From positions 1-44,255 of the forward strand of contig JAQYOU010000097.1 in assembly GCA_028727105.1 (NCBI GenBank): a stretch of DNA of 44,255 bases. The letters run 5' to 3'. Below, in pieces: positions 1 through 8,407 of the stretch. The translations under genes were made by a program, and so were the position numbers. The DNA comes from a bacterium. GTDB lineage: Bacteria; Bacillota; Clostridia; Lachnospirales; Lachnospiraceae. Each line of letters begins with the position of its first letter. The stretch's first letter is position 1. The notes beneath the pieces were generated by a model. The model was given only the letters and a program-made list of their open reading frames with translations, was not told the origin of the DNA and did no database searches.

Positions 1-227
1 GCCTGTCCAAAACCGCTCCAGTAAGTCGCCGTATCCTGTACTACCAGTCCCGTCACACATGTGGCGGAGGTCGCAGTAAAAAGCGCATCCATCAAGGATG
101 CGCCTCCGAATTCTCTGGTAGCAAAGGGCAGCATCAAAAGCACGGTTCCTATCAGGATCACTCCCAAAAAGCCCAGGATAATGATCTGGAAGGTCGAGAG
201 ATGTTTTCTTACTCTGATCTCATTCAT
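1..227 (-). CDS. ktrB: KtrB/TrkH-family potassium channel subunit (5' part only)
   Basis: Only the first 75 codons are in the window; the gene runs off the left edge. Reading the reverse strand from the ATG at 227 gives [14 protein letters not shown], then a hydrophobic helix with the LMLPFAT motif, then [12 protein letters not shown]. The last is the first selectivity-filter (P-loop) region typical of KtrB/TrkH/HKT K+ channels, with the TCVTG turn. In the family this membrane protein forms the K+-conducting pore and works with a cytosolic KtrA/TrkA RCK subunit, which would lie outside the window. The start is supported by an AAAGGAG ribosome binding site about 8 bases upstream. KtrB and TrkH cannot be separated from the N-terminus alone; the short N-terminus before the first helix favours KtrB. 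Confidence 0.85.
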   Translation of the reverse strand, partial: MNEIRVRKHLSTFQIIILGFLGVILIGTVLLMLPFATREFGGASLMDALFTATSATCVTGLVVQDTATYWSGFGQ

Positions 228-474
228 AACAACTGCTCCTTTGTAACTGTTTTGCGCATGAAGTAAGTATATCACTTCGGGCAAAAAAAGAACATAGGGA
301 AGTTGAAATTATTGTACTATTGATTTCTCTGTCCTATAAGCCCCGCTCTGCTGCAATAAGCATTTCTGGAAATGCAGCTTTCCCTCATGCTTTCTGCGAA
401 TGAGAGGGATCTATTACCATTACCAGCAATTTTGACGGTATGGCATTGTGTTAGATAGATCTGTCAAGCAAAGA

Positions 475-508
475 AAAAAGGTGATGCCACACCTGACATC
501 ACCTTTTA
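475..508 (-). terminator. Intrinsic terminator of the oleate hydratase gene
   Basis: AAAAGGTGATG and CATCACCTTTT form an 11-bp stem about 20 bases beyond the stop codon of the minus-strand oleate hydratase. On the minus strand the stem runs into TTTTTTC. The adjacent stretch 228-474 has no gene. It must hold the ktrB promoter but shows only short hairpins (for example around 359-374) and no clear known riboswitch. Confidence 0.8.
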
Positions 509-525
509 CAAGTATTTAGTTTTAC

Positions 526-2565
526 TCAGATCATTCCATCCTTCAAAACATCATGATCCCGTAACAGTTTTTCGATCACCGTGCCCTTAATAAAATGCAG
601 CACCGGTTTTTTCAACAGATTTAACGGTCCCGGAAGCTCAATCTCCAGCGGTGATTTTCCATCCATCAGCTTCACCGTGCTGTCAAGCAGCTCACGGATA
701 TCGTAGACGCTGCCCCACACCTCGGGAACACCTCTGTCCACACCCAACAGTCCATAGACTGCCTCCATCGCAGTTCGTACTGAATACTCTGTGGTGAACA
801 CGGTATCACGGGGCGTATCTGCAAACTGTCCCAAAAATGCGAAGTTCACACAGCCATCAGGAATGACATCCGGGCGGTCACCCTTGGTACGCGGCATGAA
901 AAATGCAGTAATATACGGCATCATTGTCGGTACACAGACTGCACTCTTTTCTGCCAGCTCCTCGATCTCATCTGCCGGAACACCCAGATGGTACAGCCAC
1001 TCCTCGGTGATCTCCTTTCCGGTACACTCCTTCATCGGCTTTTTGACATAATCGCCAGGTACATCCGTAAACAGGCCATAAACCCATACACATACCTTGT
1101 CCTTGTCCTGCGTCCTGAACTGTCCCTGCCTGTTGATCGTCCAGCTAAGAAGCCAGCTTGAATCCTGACAGCTCACGATACCGCCGGTAACGACCTTTCC
1201 GGTGCGGGGATCACGCTTGCAGATATTCGTGATATAGGGAATGATCTTGTCATCCAGTGTGGTGACTGTCGCAGATTCCCAATTGGTCTTTGCAATATCG
1301 GAACAGAACTTCTCCGGATGTCCAAAGGACGGATCCTGCTTTGCGATGTTTTTCCACAGATTCCAGCAGCCGCTGGTGCGCACCTCGGCATCCCCGTTCG
1401 GTGCATGGTTCTGATCGCCGTAGATCGTGCCCTCGGTACAGCTTCCGTTTGTCACGAAAACGAGATCATTTTCTGAAAGAAGAATTCCGCTCTCTGCTCC
1501 TTTCACCTTGCACTCAATGGCAGTTGCCACCTTCTTGCCATCCTTGCACTCAAAGATCACGTTTGTGACCTCGGTGTTAAACTGAAAATCAACGCCTGCG
1601 TCCTCCAGATATTTCTGCATCGGCAGGATCAGTGACTCATACTGATTGTATTTGGTAAATTTCAGCGCACTGAAATCAGGAAGTCCCGCAATGTGATGGA
1701 TAAAACGCTGGAAATACAACTTCATCTCCAATGCGCTGTGCCAGTTTTCAAATGCAAACATCGTCCGCCAATACAGCCAGAAGGTAGAATCAAATACTTC
1801 CTCGTCAAACACATCCTCGATCGTCTTGTCATACAGATCTTCGTCCTTTGTCATAAAGAGCTTCATGATCTCCATACAGCCCTTCTGGCTCAGATTGAAT
1901 TTTCCGTCTGTGTGTGCATCCTTACCCCGGTCCACCGTCGCACGGCACAGCGAGAAGTTCGGATCTTCCTTATTCAGCCAGTAGAACTCATCCAATACAG
2001 ATGCGCCCTCGGTCTCCAGAGAAGGAATGCTGCGGAACAGATCCCACAGGCACTCAAAATGGTTTTCCATCTCACGTCCGCCGCGCATCACATAGCCTCT
2101 GGTCGGGTCAAAAATACCGTCACAGGCACCGCCTGCGATATCCATCGCCTCTAAAATATGGATGTGGGAACCGGGCATCTGTCCATCACGCACAAGAAAA
2201 CATGCTGCTGCCAGAGATGCCAGTCCGCTTCCAACGATGTAGGCATTTTTCTCATCCACACCCTCCGGTTTTTTCGGACGGGCAAACGCCTCGTAATTTC
2301 CGTTTGTATAGTAAATGCCTTTGCTGTTTTTCTCGTGTTTTCCAAGCTCGGTATTGCGGTAATCGCTGTTTACCGATGTTGCTCCGGAACCTTTCTTTGA
2401 AGTCTTCTTCACCGCCTTACCGGTAACATCCGTTTTTGCAGCGCCTTCTCCATACTCTGTGCACTCCTGCTGTCCATTTTCCTTCGCCTTTTTTGCCAAA
2501 TATGCTGCGCCTGCTCCGATCGCAAGTGCAGATGCCACTCCGAGTGCCTTCTTTTTGTTTGCCAT
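526..2565 (-). CDS. ohyA: Oleate hydratase (MCRA family, FAD-dependent) with N-terminal extension
   Basis: This 679-residue protein belongs to the myosin-cross-reactive-antigen family, which hydrates cis-9 unsaturated fatty acids to 10-hydroxy fatty acids using non-redox FAD. Family hallmarks are the core start YYTNGNYEAFARP near residue 85, the dinucleotide-binding segment YIVGSGLASLAAA (109-121) and ILEAMDIAGGACDG. Typical members are about 590 residues and begin near that core. Here about 84 extra residues precede it: a hydrophobic Ala/Gly-rich segment (about 7-24, flanked by Lys) and a Lys/Ser/Gly-rich linker. This looks like a membrane anchor plus tether. The start at 2565 has AAGGCGG 8 bases upstream; a further in-frame ATG at 2601 has no comparable site. 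It is transcribed from its own promoter, downstream of a TetR gene. The family role is detoxification of host or diet unsaturated fatty acids. Confidence 0.93.
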   Translation of the reverse strand: MANKKKALGVASALAIGAGAAYLAKKAKENGQQECTEYGEGAAKTDVTGKAVKKTSKKGSGATSVNSDYRNTELGKHEKNSKGIYYTNGNYEAFARPKKPEGVDEKNAYIVGSGLASLAAACFLVRDGQMPGSHIHILEAMDIAGGACDGIFDPTRGYVMRGGREMENHFECLWDLFRSIPSLETEGASVLDEFYWLNKEDPNFSLCRATVDRGKDAHTDGKFNLSQKGCMEIMKLFMTKDEDLYDKTIEDVFDEEVFDSTFWLYWRTMFAFENWHSALEMKLYFQRFIHHIAGLPDFSALKFTKYNQYESLILPMQKYLEDAGVDFQFNTEVTNVIFECKDGKKVATAIECKVKGAESGILLSENDLVFVTNGSCTEGTIYGDQNHAPNGDAEVRTSGCWNLWKNIAKQDPSFGHPEKFCSDIAKTNWESATVTTLDDKIIPYITNICKRDPRTGKVVTGGIVSCQDSSWLLSWTINRQGQFRTQDKDKVCVWVYGLFTDVPGDYVKKPMKECTGKEITEEWLYHLGVPADEIEELAEKSAVCVPTMMPYITAFFMPRTKGDRPDVIPDGCVNFAFLGQFADTPRDTVFTTEYSVRTAMEAVYGLLGVDRGVPEVWGSVYDIRELLDSTVKLMDGKSPLEIELPGPLNLLKKPVLHFIKGTVIEKLLRDHDVLKDGMI

Positions 2566-2629
2566 AATAAAAACCGCCTTTCTGTCTGTGATAATGTACA
2601 TTGTCAGAACTGTTTCATTCTGTTGCTCT

Positions 2630-2658
2630 CATATAAAAAACAGTTGTTTTTTGATATG
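2630..2658. promoter_or_regulatory. Dyad operator candidate at the oleate hydratase promoter
   Basis: AAAAAACA-GT-TGTTTTTT is a perfect 8-bp inverted repeat with a 2-base centre, extended by CATAT and (G)ATATG on the two sides. It lies just downstream of the -10 of the hydratase promoter, where a bound repressor would block initiation. The neighbouring TetR-family gene is the obvious candidate for binding, which is an inference from position. Confidence 0.55.
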
Positions 2659-2663
2659 TACTC

Positions 2664-2692
2664 ATCATAGACATCAGGCGGCCTGTTTTCAA
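2664..2692 (-). promoter_or_regulatory. Sigma-A-type promoter of oleate hydratase
   Basis: On the minus strand TTGAAA, a 17-base spacer and TATGAT. It sits between the TetR stop codon and the hydratase start, leaving a leader of roughly 90 bases that contains the dyad at 2630-2658. Confidence 0.7.
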
Positions 2693-2724
2693 TTTACAAA
2701 CACCAGTCGATGATAAAAAACTGA

Positions 2725-3288
2725 TCATCCGCGATGTTTTGTAAAGTTTTCGATTGACTGTGCGATATTTCCCTTCAACGCAACACTCATCAGATCCACA
2801 ATATCATGATAATCTGCTTTCATGCCCTGCTTGATCCAGTCCAGCATCACACCTACAAAACCATATTTATAAAACTCCGCAATAAAGACCTTGTCCTCCT
2901 CAGCAATCTCTTTTCCTGCTGCTTTTTCCTCCACCACATCCTTCAAAAGCCCATACGTCAGTTGAAACAAATAATTTTCAATCTGCTCCCGGCTGACCGA
3001 ATGATACACATTCATGATAAACGGCTTATTTTCCAGTACCGCCTCAAAGATCTGCTCCAGACCCTCCTGCCAGCTGTCATACGTCTTTTTCCCTTGCAGG
3101 GCGCGGGTCGCATCCTCCAGACATGCCCACTCTACCAGATCATAAATATCCTTAAAATGATAATAAAAAGCCATGCGGCTGATACCGCAATCCTCCGTCA
3201 GATCATTGATCGTAATCTTGTCCAGAGGTTTTTGCAAAAGAAGCTTTTTTAACGATGCCTCCAATGCATATTTTGTCATGTTTGCCAT
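2725..3288 (-). CDS. TetR/AcrR-family transcriptional regulator
   Basis: The 187-residue protein starts with a TetR N-terminal helix-turn-helix: LEASLKKLLLQKPLDKITIND, then GISRMAFYYHFKDIYDLVEWA (residues about 8-55). The rest is a helical ligand/dimerisation domain that I cannot assign to a specific inducer. The ATG follows the stop codon of the upstream ATPase gene directly (TAG then ATG), and the ribosome binding site GAGGGG lies inside the end of that gene, so the two are translationally linked. The next gene downstream is oleate hydratase, whose promoter carries a dyad. The likely job is fatty-acid-responsive repression of the hydratase; that part is inference. Confidence 0.88.
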   Translation of the reverse strand: MANMTKYALEASLKKLLLQKPLDKITINDLTEDCGISRMAFYYHFKDIYDLVEWACLEDATRALQGKKTYDSWQEGLEQIFEAVLENKPFIMNVYHSVSREQIENYLFQLTYGLLKDVVEEKAAGKEIAEEDKVFIAEFYKYGFVGVMLDWIKQGMKADYHDIVDLMSVALKGNIAQSIENFTKHRG

Positions 3289-4476
3289 CTATTCATTCCC
3301 CTCACACCACTTTTGATACTCCTCCAGTCTCTGTATAAAACCACTGAACTCCGGTACAGTAAAATCGAGCTCGCGGTAACGGATCGGATAGATGATACCC
3401 TTATTGATAAGCTGAGCGCGCGTTGTAGATATGGAACTCACACCCTTTCCAAGATTCTTCGCTACATTTGCGATCGTACAGGGCAAATCACCGCATTTCA
3501 CCATCGCAAAAATGAACTTTTTGTCACTGTCTGCACACCGCTCATAGCGCACCTTAAAAAATCCCGCATCCAACTCTGCAAAAAAGGCCTGGACAACACG
3601 ATCTACATCAGCATCACAGATCTCTTTCCCGTCTGTTCTCTGATAAACGATCTGGCATAACTGCTGGATAAAAAAAGGATAGCCCTTTGTAATACTTATG
3701 ATCTTATCAATGGCATCCGGCGTATAAGTCACATCAAATTTCTTTACAGGCTCTTCGATTGCCTGTTTGGACTGTGCCTGCGTCAGGGAACCAATTTCCT
3801 TATACAAAAACAGACGCTCCGCATATGTTTTTTCATCAGAGAGCATTTTGTATATTTTGGGAAGGCCTGCGCCAACCACCATCACCGGATATCCCAGCTG
3901 ATTCGTCCTGTGCAGCGCCGCGATCAAAGATCCCAGTTCATTTGCCTTCATATACTGGATTTCGTCGATAAAAAAACAAATAGGCTTTTCTGCTTCATAC
4001 GCAGCTTCACCAATGGATGTAAATACGTCTGTCATGCTTTGTGTCAGATTACTTGACTGATACAGCTCCTTGTCCTGAACAGATAAGGAGAATGTATTGT
4101 CACCCGAATCAAAGGAAACTACCAGAGACTTGATCGCATCCAATGATCTTTTTACCAGATTCCTGAATTTTTCTTTTCCGCTCACTTCTCTCAGAAAGGT
4201 CTGTGCACAGGTCGCGATCTGAGACACAAAATCATTTCTCGTCTCAACTTCAATATGTCTGCAAAATATATCCTGATTTTCCGCAAGCTTTTGCAGTCTG
4301 TTGATCAGAACTGTCTTTCCCACACCACGCAAACCACTGAAAATGACAGACTGCGTCGGAATGTTCATCTTGAGCGCCTGAAACATCTGCTCTACATGTT
4401 CGATATCTTCCTCTCGCCCGGCAAGATAGGTTGGCATTAATCCCGCTCCCGGTCTGTATGGATTGATCTTAAACAT
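3289..4476 (-). CDS. AAA ATPase with ORC1/Cdc6-like fold and C-terminal winged helix
   Basis: 395 residues. N-terminal P-loop GLRGVGKT (48-55), Walker B CFFIDEIQ (about 167-174), then a helical lid and a C-terminal region (about 315-390) compatible with a winged helix (IANVAKNLGKGVSSISTTR, a helix-turn-helix-like segment). Related proteins form a broad, poorly characterised group of bacterial ATPases with STAND/ORC-like architecture. It overlaps nothing but abuts the TetR gene with no gap, so both probably come from one mRNA started at the promoter at 4509-4537. No specific function can be named. A role in signalling or in a regulatory switch with the TetR protein is possible but not shown. 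Confidence 0.75.
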   Translation of the reverse strand: MFKINPYRPGAGLMPTYLAGREEDIEHVEQMFQALKMNIPTQSVIFSGLRGVGKTVLINRLQKLAENQDIFCRHIEVETRNDFVSQIATCAQTFLREVSGKEKFRNLVKRSLDAIKSLVVSFDSGDNTFSLSVQDKELYQSSNLTQSMTDVFTSIGEAAYEAEKPICFFIDEIQYMKANELGSLIAALHRTNQLGYPVMVVGAGLPKIYKMLSDEKTYAERLFLYKEIGSLTQAQSKQAIEEPVKKFDVTYTPDAIDKIISITKGYPFFIQQLCQIVYQRTDGKEICDADVDRVVQAFFAELDAGFFKVRYERCADSDKKFIFAMVKCGDLPCTIANVAKNLGKGVSSISTTRAQLINKGIIYPIRYRELDFTVPEFSGFIQRLEEYQKWCEGNE

Positions 4477-4508
4477 TACACCACCCCTCTTCCTACATGA
4501 TTATAACC

Positions 4509-4537
4509 ATTACACCACTCGATCACGCACCTGTCAA
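4509..4537 (-). promoter_or_regulatory. Promoter of the ATPase-TetR operon
   Basis: On the minus strand TTGACA, 17 bases, TGTAAT. The -10 is embedded in GTGGTGTAATG, and the same 11 bases recur at the start codon (4474-4484 and 4508-4518, 34 bases apart). This direct repeat could be an operator for autoregulation. Confidence 0.65.
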
Positions 4538-4601
4538 CGCCTTTTCGCTTATTTACGCAAAAATAATCCTATAAGTTTAATACGAGGGGATAAGCTCCTT
4601 T

Positions 4602-5588
4602 CTAAAGAATCTGCGGCCACTCCGTCCCGATCACATGCATAAAATGCTCCTGCACGGCATCAAACAGATAACCGGTCTCCTTCGGCAGTTTTTCTTCCTC
4701 CGCAAAACCACCTGCCATGGATGCATGGCCTCCGCCGTTGCCCCAGTCCTTTAAGGCGATGTTCGCCAGATTTCCGGCGTGCACATCCTCCCGCTCACTT
4801 CGGATGCTGAACTTATAACCACCCTCACGCTTTGCGTAGATCACTACGACCTCAACCTCCGCGAGTGCTAACAGGAAATCACTAAGTGCTGCCACCAGGG
4901 CATCGGGACAAACAAAGTCCAGATACGAAAAGCACACCTTTCCAAAACAGCGGATATGTTCGATCGCACTGCCGTAGGCCTGCAGATCCGCAAACTCCAT
5001 GTTATTCGTCTCCAACTCATGCAACAGTGCTTTATCCGCGTAATGAAACAGATATTCGTACATCTCAATATCAAATTCTGTGACGCCGCGGCTCAGCTGC
5101 AGCGTATCCATGCGCAGTCCGTAAAGCAGTGCAGTCGCGGTCTTTTCGTCCGGCTCTATCCCCAGCGTCCGGTAATAATCCGCGATCAGACTGGCACAGG
5201 CACCGGTGATACGCAGATCCTCATACTGGTATTCCACCTTCACAAAGGTCGGATGGTGATCGATCGCCGCCATCTCATCTCCGATCAGATCTGTCGTGTT
5301 TCCGTTATTTTTCTGACAGTCTACCAGAATAATCCTGTCCGTTTCCTGCATTACATCACGAACCTCTCCATATGGCACCATCGTGATCCCGCACAGATTC
5401 AGCATTTTCAGACTGCTGAGCTTATCAATCTGCCCTTCATGGCACAGCCTCGCATGAATGTCAAAGTGCGCCAGAAGCTGTTGCAGTCCGAATGCACTGG
5501 AAATGGCATCCGGGTCTGGGAAGTTGTGTGTCTGTATCCAGACGGTCTTGTTTTTACAAAGTTTTATCAGTTCTTTGGGATTTATCAT
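4602..5588 (-). CDS. DHH/DHHA1-family phosphoesterase
   Basis: 328 residues. DHH domain with HNFPDPDA (21-28), VDCQ (89-92) and the DHH triplet DHHP (110-113), all metal-binding motifs; C-terminal DHHA1 domain ends with GNGGGHASMAGG. In this family such enzymes degrade nanoRNA or pAp (NrnA) or cyclic dinucleotide intermediates. The first motif, NFPDPDA rather than RPDGDA, marks a subgroup whose substrate I cannot specify. Ribosome binding site GGAGG lies upstream of ATG 5588. The amylase gene ends 52 bases upstream with no visible terminator between them, so the two may be co-transcribed. Confidence 0.88.
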   Translation of the reverse strand: MINPKELIKLCKNKTVWIQTHNFPDPDAISSAFGLQQLLAHFDIHARLCHEGQIDKLSSLKMLNLCGITMVPYGEVRDVMQETDRIILVDCQKNNGNTTDLIGDEMAAIDHHPTFVKVEYQYEDLRITGACASLIADYYRTLGIEPDEKTATALLYGLRMDTLQLSRGVTEFDIEMYEYLFHYADKALLHELETNNMEFADLQAYGSAIEHIRCFGKVCFSYLDFVCPDALVAALSDFLLALAEVEVVVIYAKREGGYKFSIRSEREDVHAGNLANIALKDWGNGGGHASMAGGFAEEEKLPKETGYLFDAVQEHFMHVIGTEWPQIL

Positions 5589-5640
5589 CTGTATAGATCC
5601 TCCAGTGTACGCATGTTCATTTCTCTTTTCTGTTCCAATT

Positions 5641-7131
5641 CTATTGATCCTTCTGTAAACCCGCCTTTTCTGTCACCCAGACGGATACCGAACCGCCGTC
5701 CACAGGAAATTCACCCCAGCCGTCCGCGCCGATCCGAACGTGCTCCATGCACTTTCCCATCGCATCCACCATCTGTACACCCGCCAGGCGCATGCTGACA
5801 TACATCCGCTTGCGTCCGCCCACACTGTCCGTCAGGAGCACCGCAATGCCTGAATCTGCATGCGCATCATCACCCTCTCGCGTAAAACCGACGATCGATG
5901 CATCATCAAAATACAGGTGTTCTTCTCCATACGCATAGCACTCCCGGATCTTCAAAAGCACGGGCAGGCAATCAACCGGTGCGATCCCATCGTGCGGAAT
6001 GCCATAATAATCTCCATAAAATACACATGGAACTCCAACTGAGCGCAACAGGATCAAGGCATAGGCAAGGGGCTTGAACCATGCAGGGATAAAGGAGCAG
6101 AGCGCCTGACCCGGCTGTGTATCATGATTATCCACAAATGTCACCGCATGCGCGGGATCCTTACCGGTAAGCGTATGATCAAAAAGCGTCCTCATATCAA
6201 ATCTGCCGTCAGAAGTAGCCGCCTGTAAAAACTTAAAATGAAGCGGCACGTCAAACAGACACAGGCTGCCTGCTGTCACATCCAGATAATGCAGAAGCTT
6301 TCCGATATCATTTGCCCAATACTCACCGACGATAAACAGCTCCTTTCCGTTTTTTTCCTGAGCATAGGCACGCATATCGCTGATCCATTCCCGGTAAAAG
6401 TCAAATCCGATATGCTTTACCGCATCAAGTCGGAAACCATCCATATGTACCGTGTCCAGGTACCATTTTCCCCACGCATGTGTCTCCCTGATCACCTCCG
6501 GATGATCCGTATCCAGATCAACACCCATCAGGTAATCATAATTCCCGTTTTCCGTATCCGTCTCCCGATTCCACTGTTTTCCGTCAAACCGGAAAATACC
6601 GCCGCGCTTTGCCGCATCATCCCAGTCTGTTCCACTAAAATAAGACGCATTCCACTTAAAATCAGAGTATTTTCCTGCACGTCCGGGAAAGTCAAAACGC
6701 GTCCATGCCCGGATCTTCTGAGGTCCGCTGATATCCTGATTGCGGTTCGTCTTCAATTCCTCCTCCGCCATGACCTCCTCTGTCTCGTCTGCACCCATGC
6801 GCTGGTTGAGGACGATATCGCAGATCACCTCGATCCCTTCCTGCTGCAGTGCAGATACTGCCTGCAGGTAATCCTCTCTCGTTCCGTACTTTGTCGCAAT
6901 TGTTCCCTTCTGGTCAAACTCGCCGAGATCATACAGATCATACACATCATAGCCGACACTTCCGGCTCCCGCTGCCCCTTTATAAGCCGGTGGAAGCCAG
7001 ACCATATTGATACCCGCTGCTTTCAAAGCAGCCGCCTGCGCAGCCAGCTGCTTCCAGTGCAGTCCGTTTTCCGGCAGATACCACTCAAAGCACTGCATCA
7101 TTGTTTTGTTATCCACTTTTGATTTCTCCAT
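5641..7131 (-). CDS. Alpha-amylase, GH13, cytoplasmic type
   Basis: 496 residues without a signal peptide, so it probably acts on intracellular glycogen or imported maltodextrins. The (beta/alpha)8-barrel signatures are all present: MMQCFEWYLP near the N-terminus; GFRLDAVKH with nucleophile D236; GEYW with acid/base E270; FVDNHDTQ with D337. The length matches GH13 subfamily 5 liquefying-type amylases. No strong ribosome binding site precedes the ATG at 7131. An internal ATG at 7101 (MMQCFEW) would also leave an intact barrel, but it has no better site. It lies between hypA (42-base gap) and the DHH gene. Confidence 0.92.
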   Translation of the reverse strand: MEKSKVDNKTMMQCFEWYLPENGLHWKQLAAQAAALKAAGINMVWLPPAYKGAAGAGSVGYDVYDLYDLGEFDQKGTIATKYGTREDYLQAVSALQQEGIEVICDIVLNQRMGADETEEVMAEEELKTNRNQDISGPQKIRAWTRFDFPGRAGKYSDFKWNASYFSGTDWDDAAKRGGIFRFDGKQWNRETDTENGNYDYLMGVDLDTDHPEVIRETHAWGKWYLDTVHMDGFRLDAVKHIGFDFYREWISDMRAYAQEKNGKELFIVGEYWANDIGKLLHYLDVTAGSLCLFDVPLHFKFLQAATSDGRFDMRTLFDHTLTGKDPAHAVTFVDNHDTQPGQALCSFIPAWFKPLAYALILLRSVGVPCVFYGDYYGIPHDGIAPVDCLPVLLKIRECYAYGEEHLYFDDASIVGFTREGDDAHADSGIAVLLTDSVGGRKRMYVSMRLAGVQMVDAMGKCMEHVRIGADGWGEFPVDGGSVSVWVTEKAGLQKDQ

Positions 7132-7173
7132 CTAGATTCAGATCTTGTATATTTTTGTGTTATCCACGGTCTT

Positions 7174-7518
7174 TTATAATACTTCTATCTCCTTTATCAT
7201 AAACTCATTTCCCCGCAAAAGATAGGTATGTTCACTTCCGCAATGGGGACAGATCTTTCCGTGCTGCACGGTTCCATACTCCCGCGTACAATCCTCACAG
7301 AACGTCACCGCATCCACCTGCTCGATGAGAAGCTCCGAAGTCTCCATGAGCGGCTCTTTTTTTCGTGCCCAGTTCCAGCAATCCACCAGATAATCATGTA
7401 AGATACCGGTTACTTCACCAATCTGAAGCGTCACGGATGCTACCTGTTTGACATCATTTTCCTCTGCCACCTTTTTGACATCCTTGATGACATAAAATAC
7501 CACACCCAATTCGTGCAT
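7174..7518 (-). CDS. hypA: Hydrogenase/urease nickel incorporation protein HypA
   Basis: 114 residues, the usual HypA length. The N-terminal MHE supplies the conserved nickel ligand His2. The zinc site is CEDC (74-77) and CPHC (90-93). HypA, with HypB, delivers nickel to [NiFe]-hydrogenases. Here it stands alone between a flavin reductase and amylase; hypB and hydrogenase structural genes are not in the window. Ribosome binding site AGGAGA lies upstream of ATG 7518. An orphan hypA could serve a hydrogenase elsewhere in the genome or another nickel enzyme. The same window contains nickel-pincer cofactor genes (larB, larC, larE). Confidence 0.93.
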   Translation of the reverse strand: MHELGVVFYVIKDVKKVAEENDVKQVASVTLQIGEVTGILHDYLVDCWNWARKKEPLMETSELLIEQVDAVTFCEDCTREYGTVQHGKICPHCGSEHTYLLRGNEFMIKEIEVL

Positions 7519-7590
7519 TTCTTTTCTCCTGAATCATTTTTTCTTATTTGCGCTTGATCATGATCTTGCCCATTCGCGCATTGATACTGG

Positions 7591-8208
7591 TTATCTGATA
7601 TAATTTGTCCACACGCGATCTTCTGTTTCCGGCAGACCAAATTGCTCTTTTCCAAGTGCGATACTCTTCATAAGGAATGTCATGTTTCGTGCAAGCACCC
7701 GCATCGTCTGCTTGCCTTCTTCGTCAAGCTCCGCGTCCCCTGCATTTTTTCCATGAATGCAGTTCCAATACTGGCTGGATGCGATGGGCATGTTGGCAAT
7801 GGTAAAGTATTTATTCAGTTCATCAAAGGTTGCCGAACATCCACATCTTCTGGCACATACCAGGCTTGCTCCCACTTTCATGGTCTTATCAAAATGTGTG
7901 CTGCAAAACAGTCTGTCCAGACATGCGATCAATGTGGCATTTGCTGACGCATAGTAGACAGGAGATGCCACAACCAGTCCGTCTGCTGCCTCAAATTTCG
8001 GTGCAAGCTCATTGACCACGTCATCAAACACACACTTACCCTTCTCCGAACATGCTCCGCAAGCGATACATCCACGTACACTCTGATTTCCGATCTGAAC
8101 GATCTCAACCTCCACGCCTTCCTGTTCAAATACCTTTTTCATCTCACGAAGCGCGATGGATGTATTTCCATTCACCCGGGGACTTCCGTTAATTGCTAAA
8201 ACCTTCAT
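7591..8208 (-). CDS. NADPH-dependent FMN reductase / iron-sulfur flavoprotein family
   Basis: 205 residues from the ATG at 8208, chosen because GGAGG lies 9 bases upstream and the flavodoxin-like strand MKVLAINGSPR then starts at residue 1. FMN phosphate-binding loop NGSPRVNGNTS (6-16); CIACGACSEKGKC resembles the compact cysteine motif of iron-sulfur flavoproteins; ASPVYYASANATL is the second flavin-contact loop. Family members transfer electrons or reduce quinones, azo compounds or metals, and the substrate cannot be read from sequence. It is the first gene of a series that continues with hypA, amylase and the DHH gene in the same direction, with gaps of 72, 42 and 52 bases. Confidence 0.88.
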   Translation of the reverse strand: MKVLAINGSPRVNGNTSIALREMKKVFEQEGVEVEIVQIGNQSVRGCIACGACSEKGKCVFDDVVNELAPKFEAADGLVVASPVYYASANATLIACLDRLFCSTHFDKTMKVGASLVCARRCGCSATFDELNKYFTIANMPIASSQYWNCIHGKNAGDAELDEEGKQTMRVLARNMTFLMKSIALGKEQFGLPETEDRVWTNYIR

Positions 8209-8276
8209 GTCTTGATTCCTCCATCTCTCTTCCGTTTTGAAATGCTTTTCCTCTTTCATCACGTAAACCTATCCTA

Positions 8277-8305
8277 AATATATCATAATGCGATTTTCTG
8301 GTAAA
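8277..8305 (-). promoter_or_regulatory. Promoter of the flavin reductase-hypA-amylase series
   Basis: TTTACC, 17 bases, TATATT on the minus strand, about 70 bases before the flavin reductase start and immediately after the terminator of the upstream gene. Confidence 0.5.
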
Positions 8306-8308
8306 CAA

Positions 8309-8356
8309 AAAAAAAGCAACCTGCGAATCCTGTATCAGAATCGCGGTTGCTTTTTT
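8309..8356 (-). terminator. Intrinsic terminator, works in both directions
   Basis: AAAAAAGCAACC pairs with GGTTGCTTTTTT; the enclosed GCGA...TCGC extends the stem. It ends the Rpn-type nuclease transcript on the minus strand. Confidence 0.8.
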
Positions 8357-8407
8357 CATATCAAATATTCTATGATCTGCAGTTCACGTAAATTGACACA
8401 CATACTT

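Noticed and set aside
228..474. Possible c-di-AMP (ydaO) riboswitch upstream of ktrB
   Set aside because: No ydaO-type conserved segments were recognised in the reverse strand; only short hairpins.
4956..5798. 280-codon plus-strand open frame opposite the DHH and amylase genes
   Set aside because: Spans the intergenic gap antisense to two well-supported genes and has no domain resemblance.
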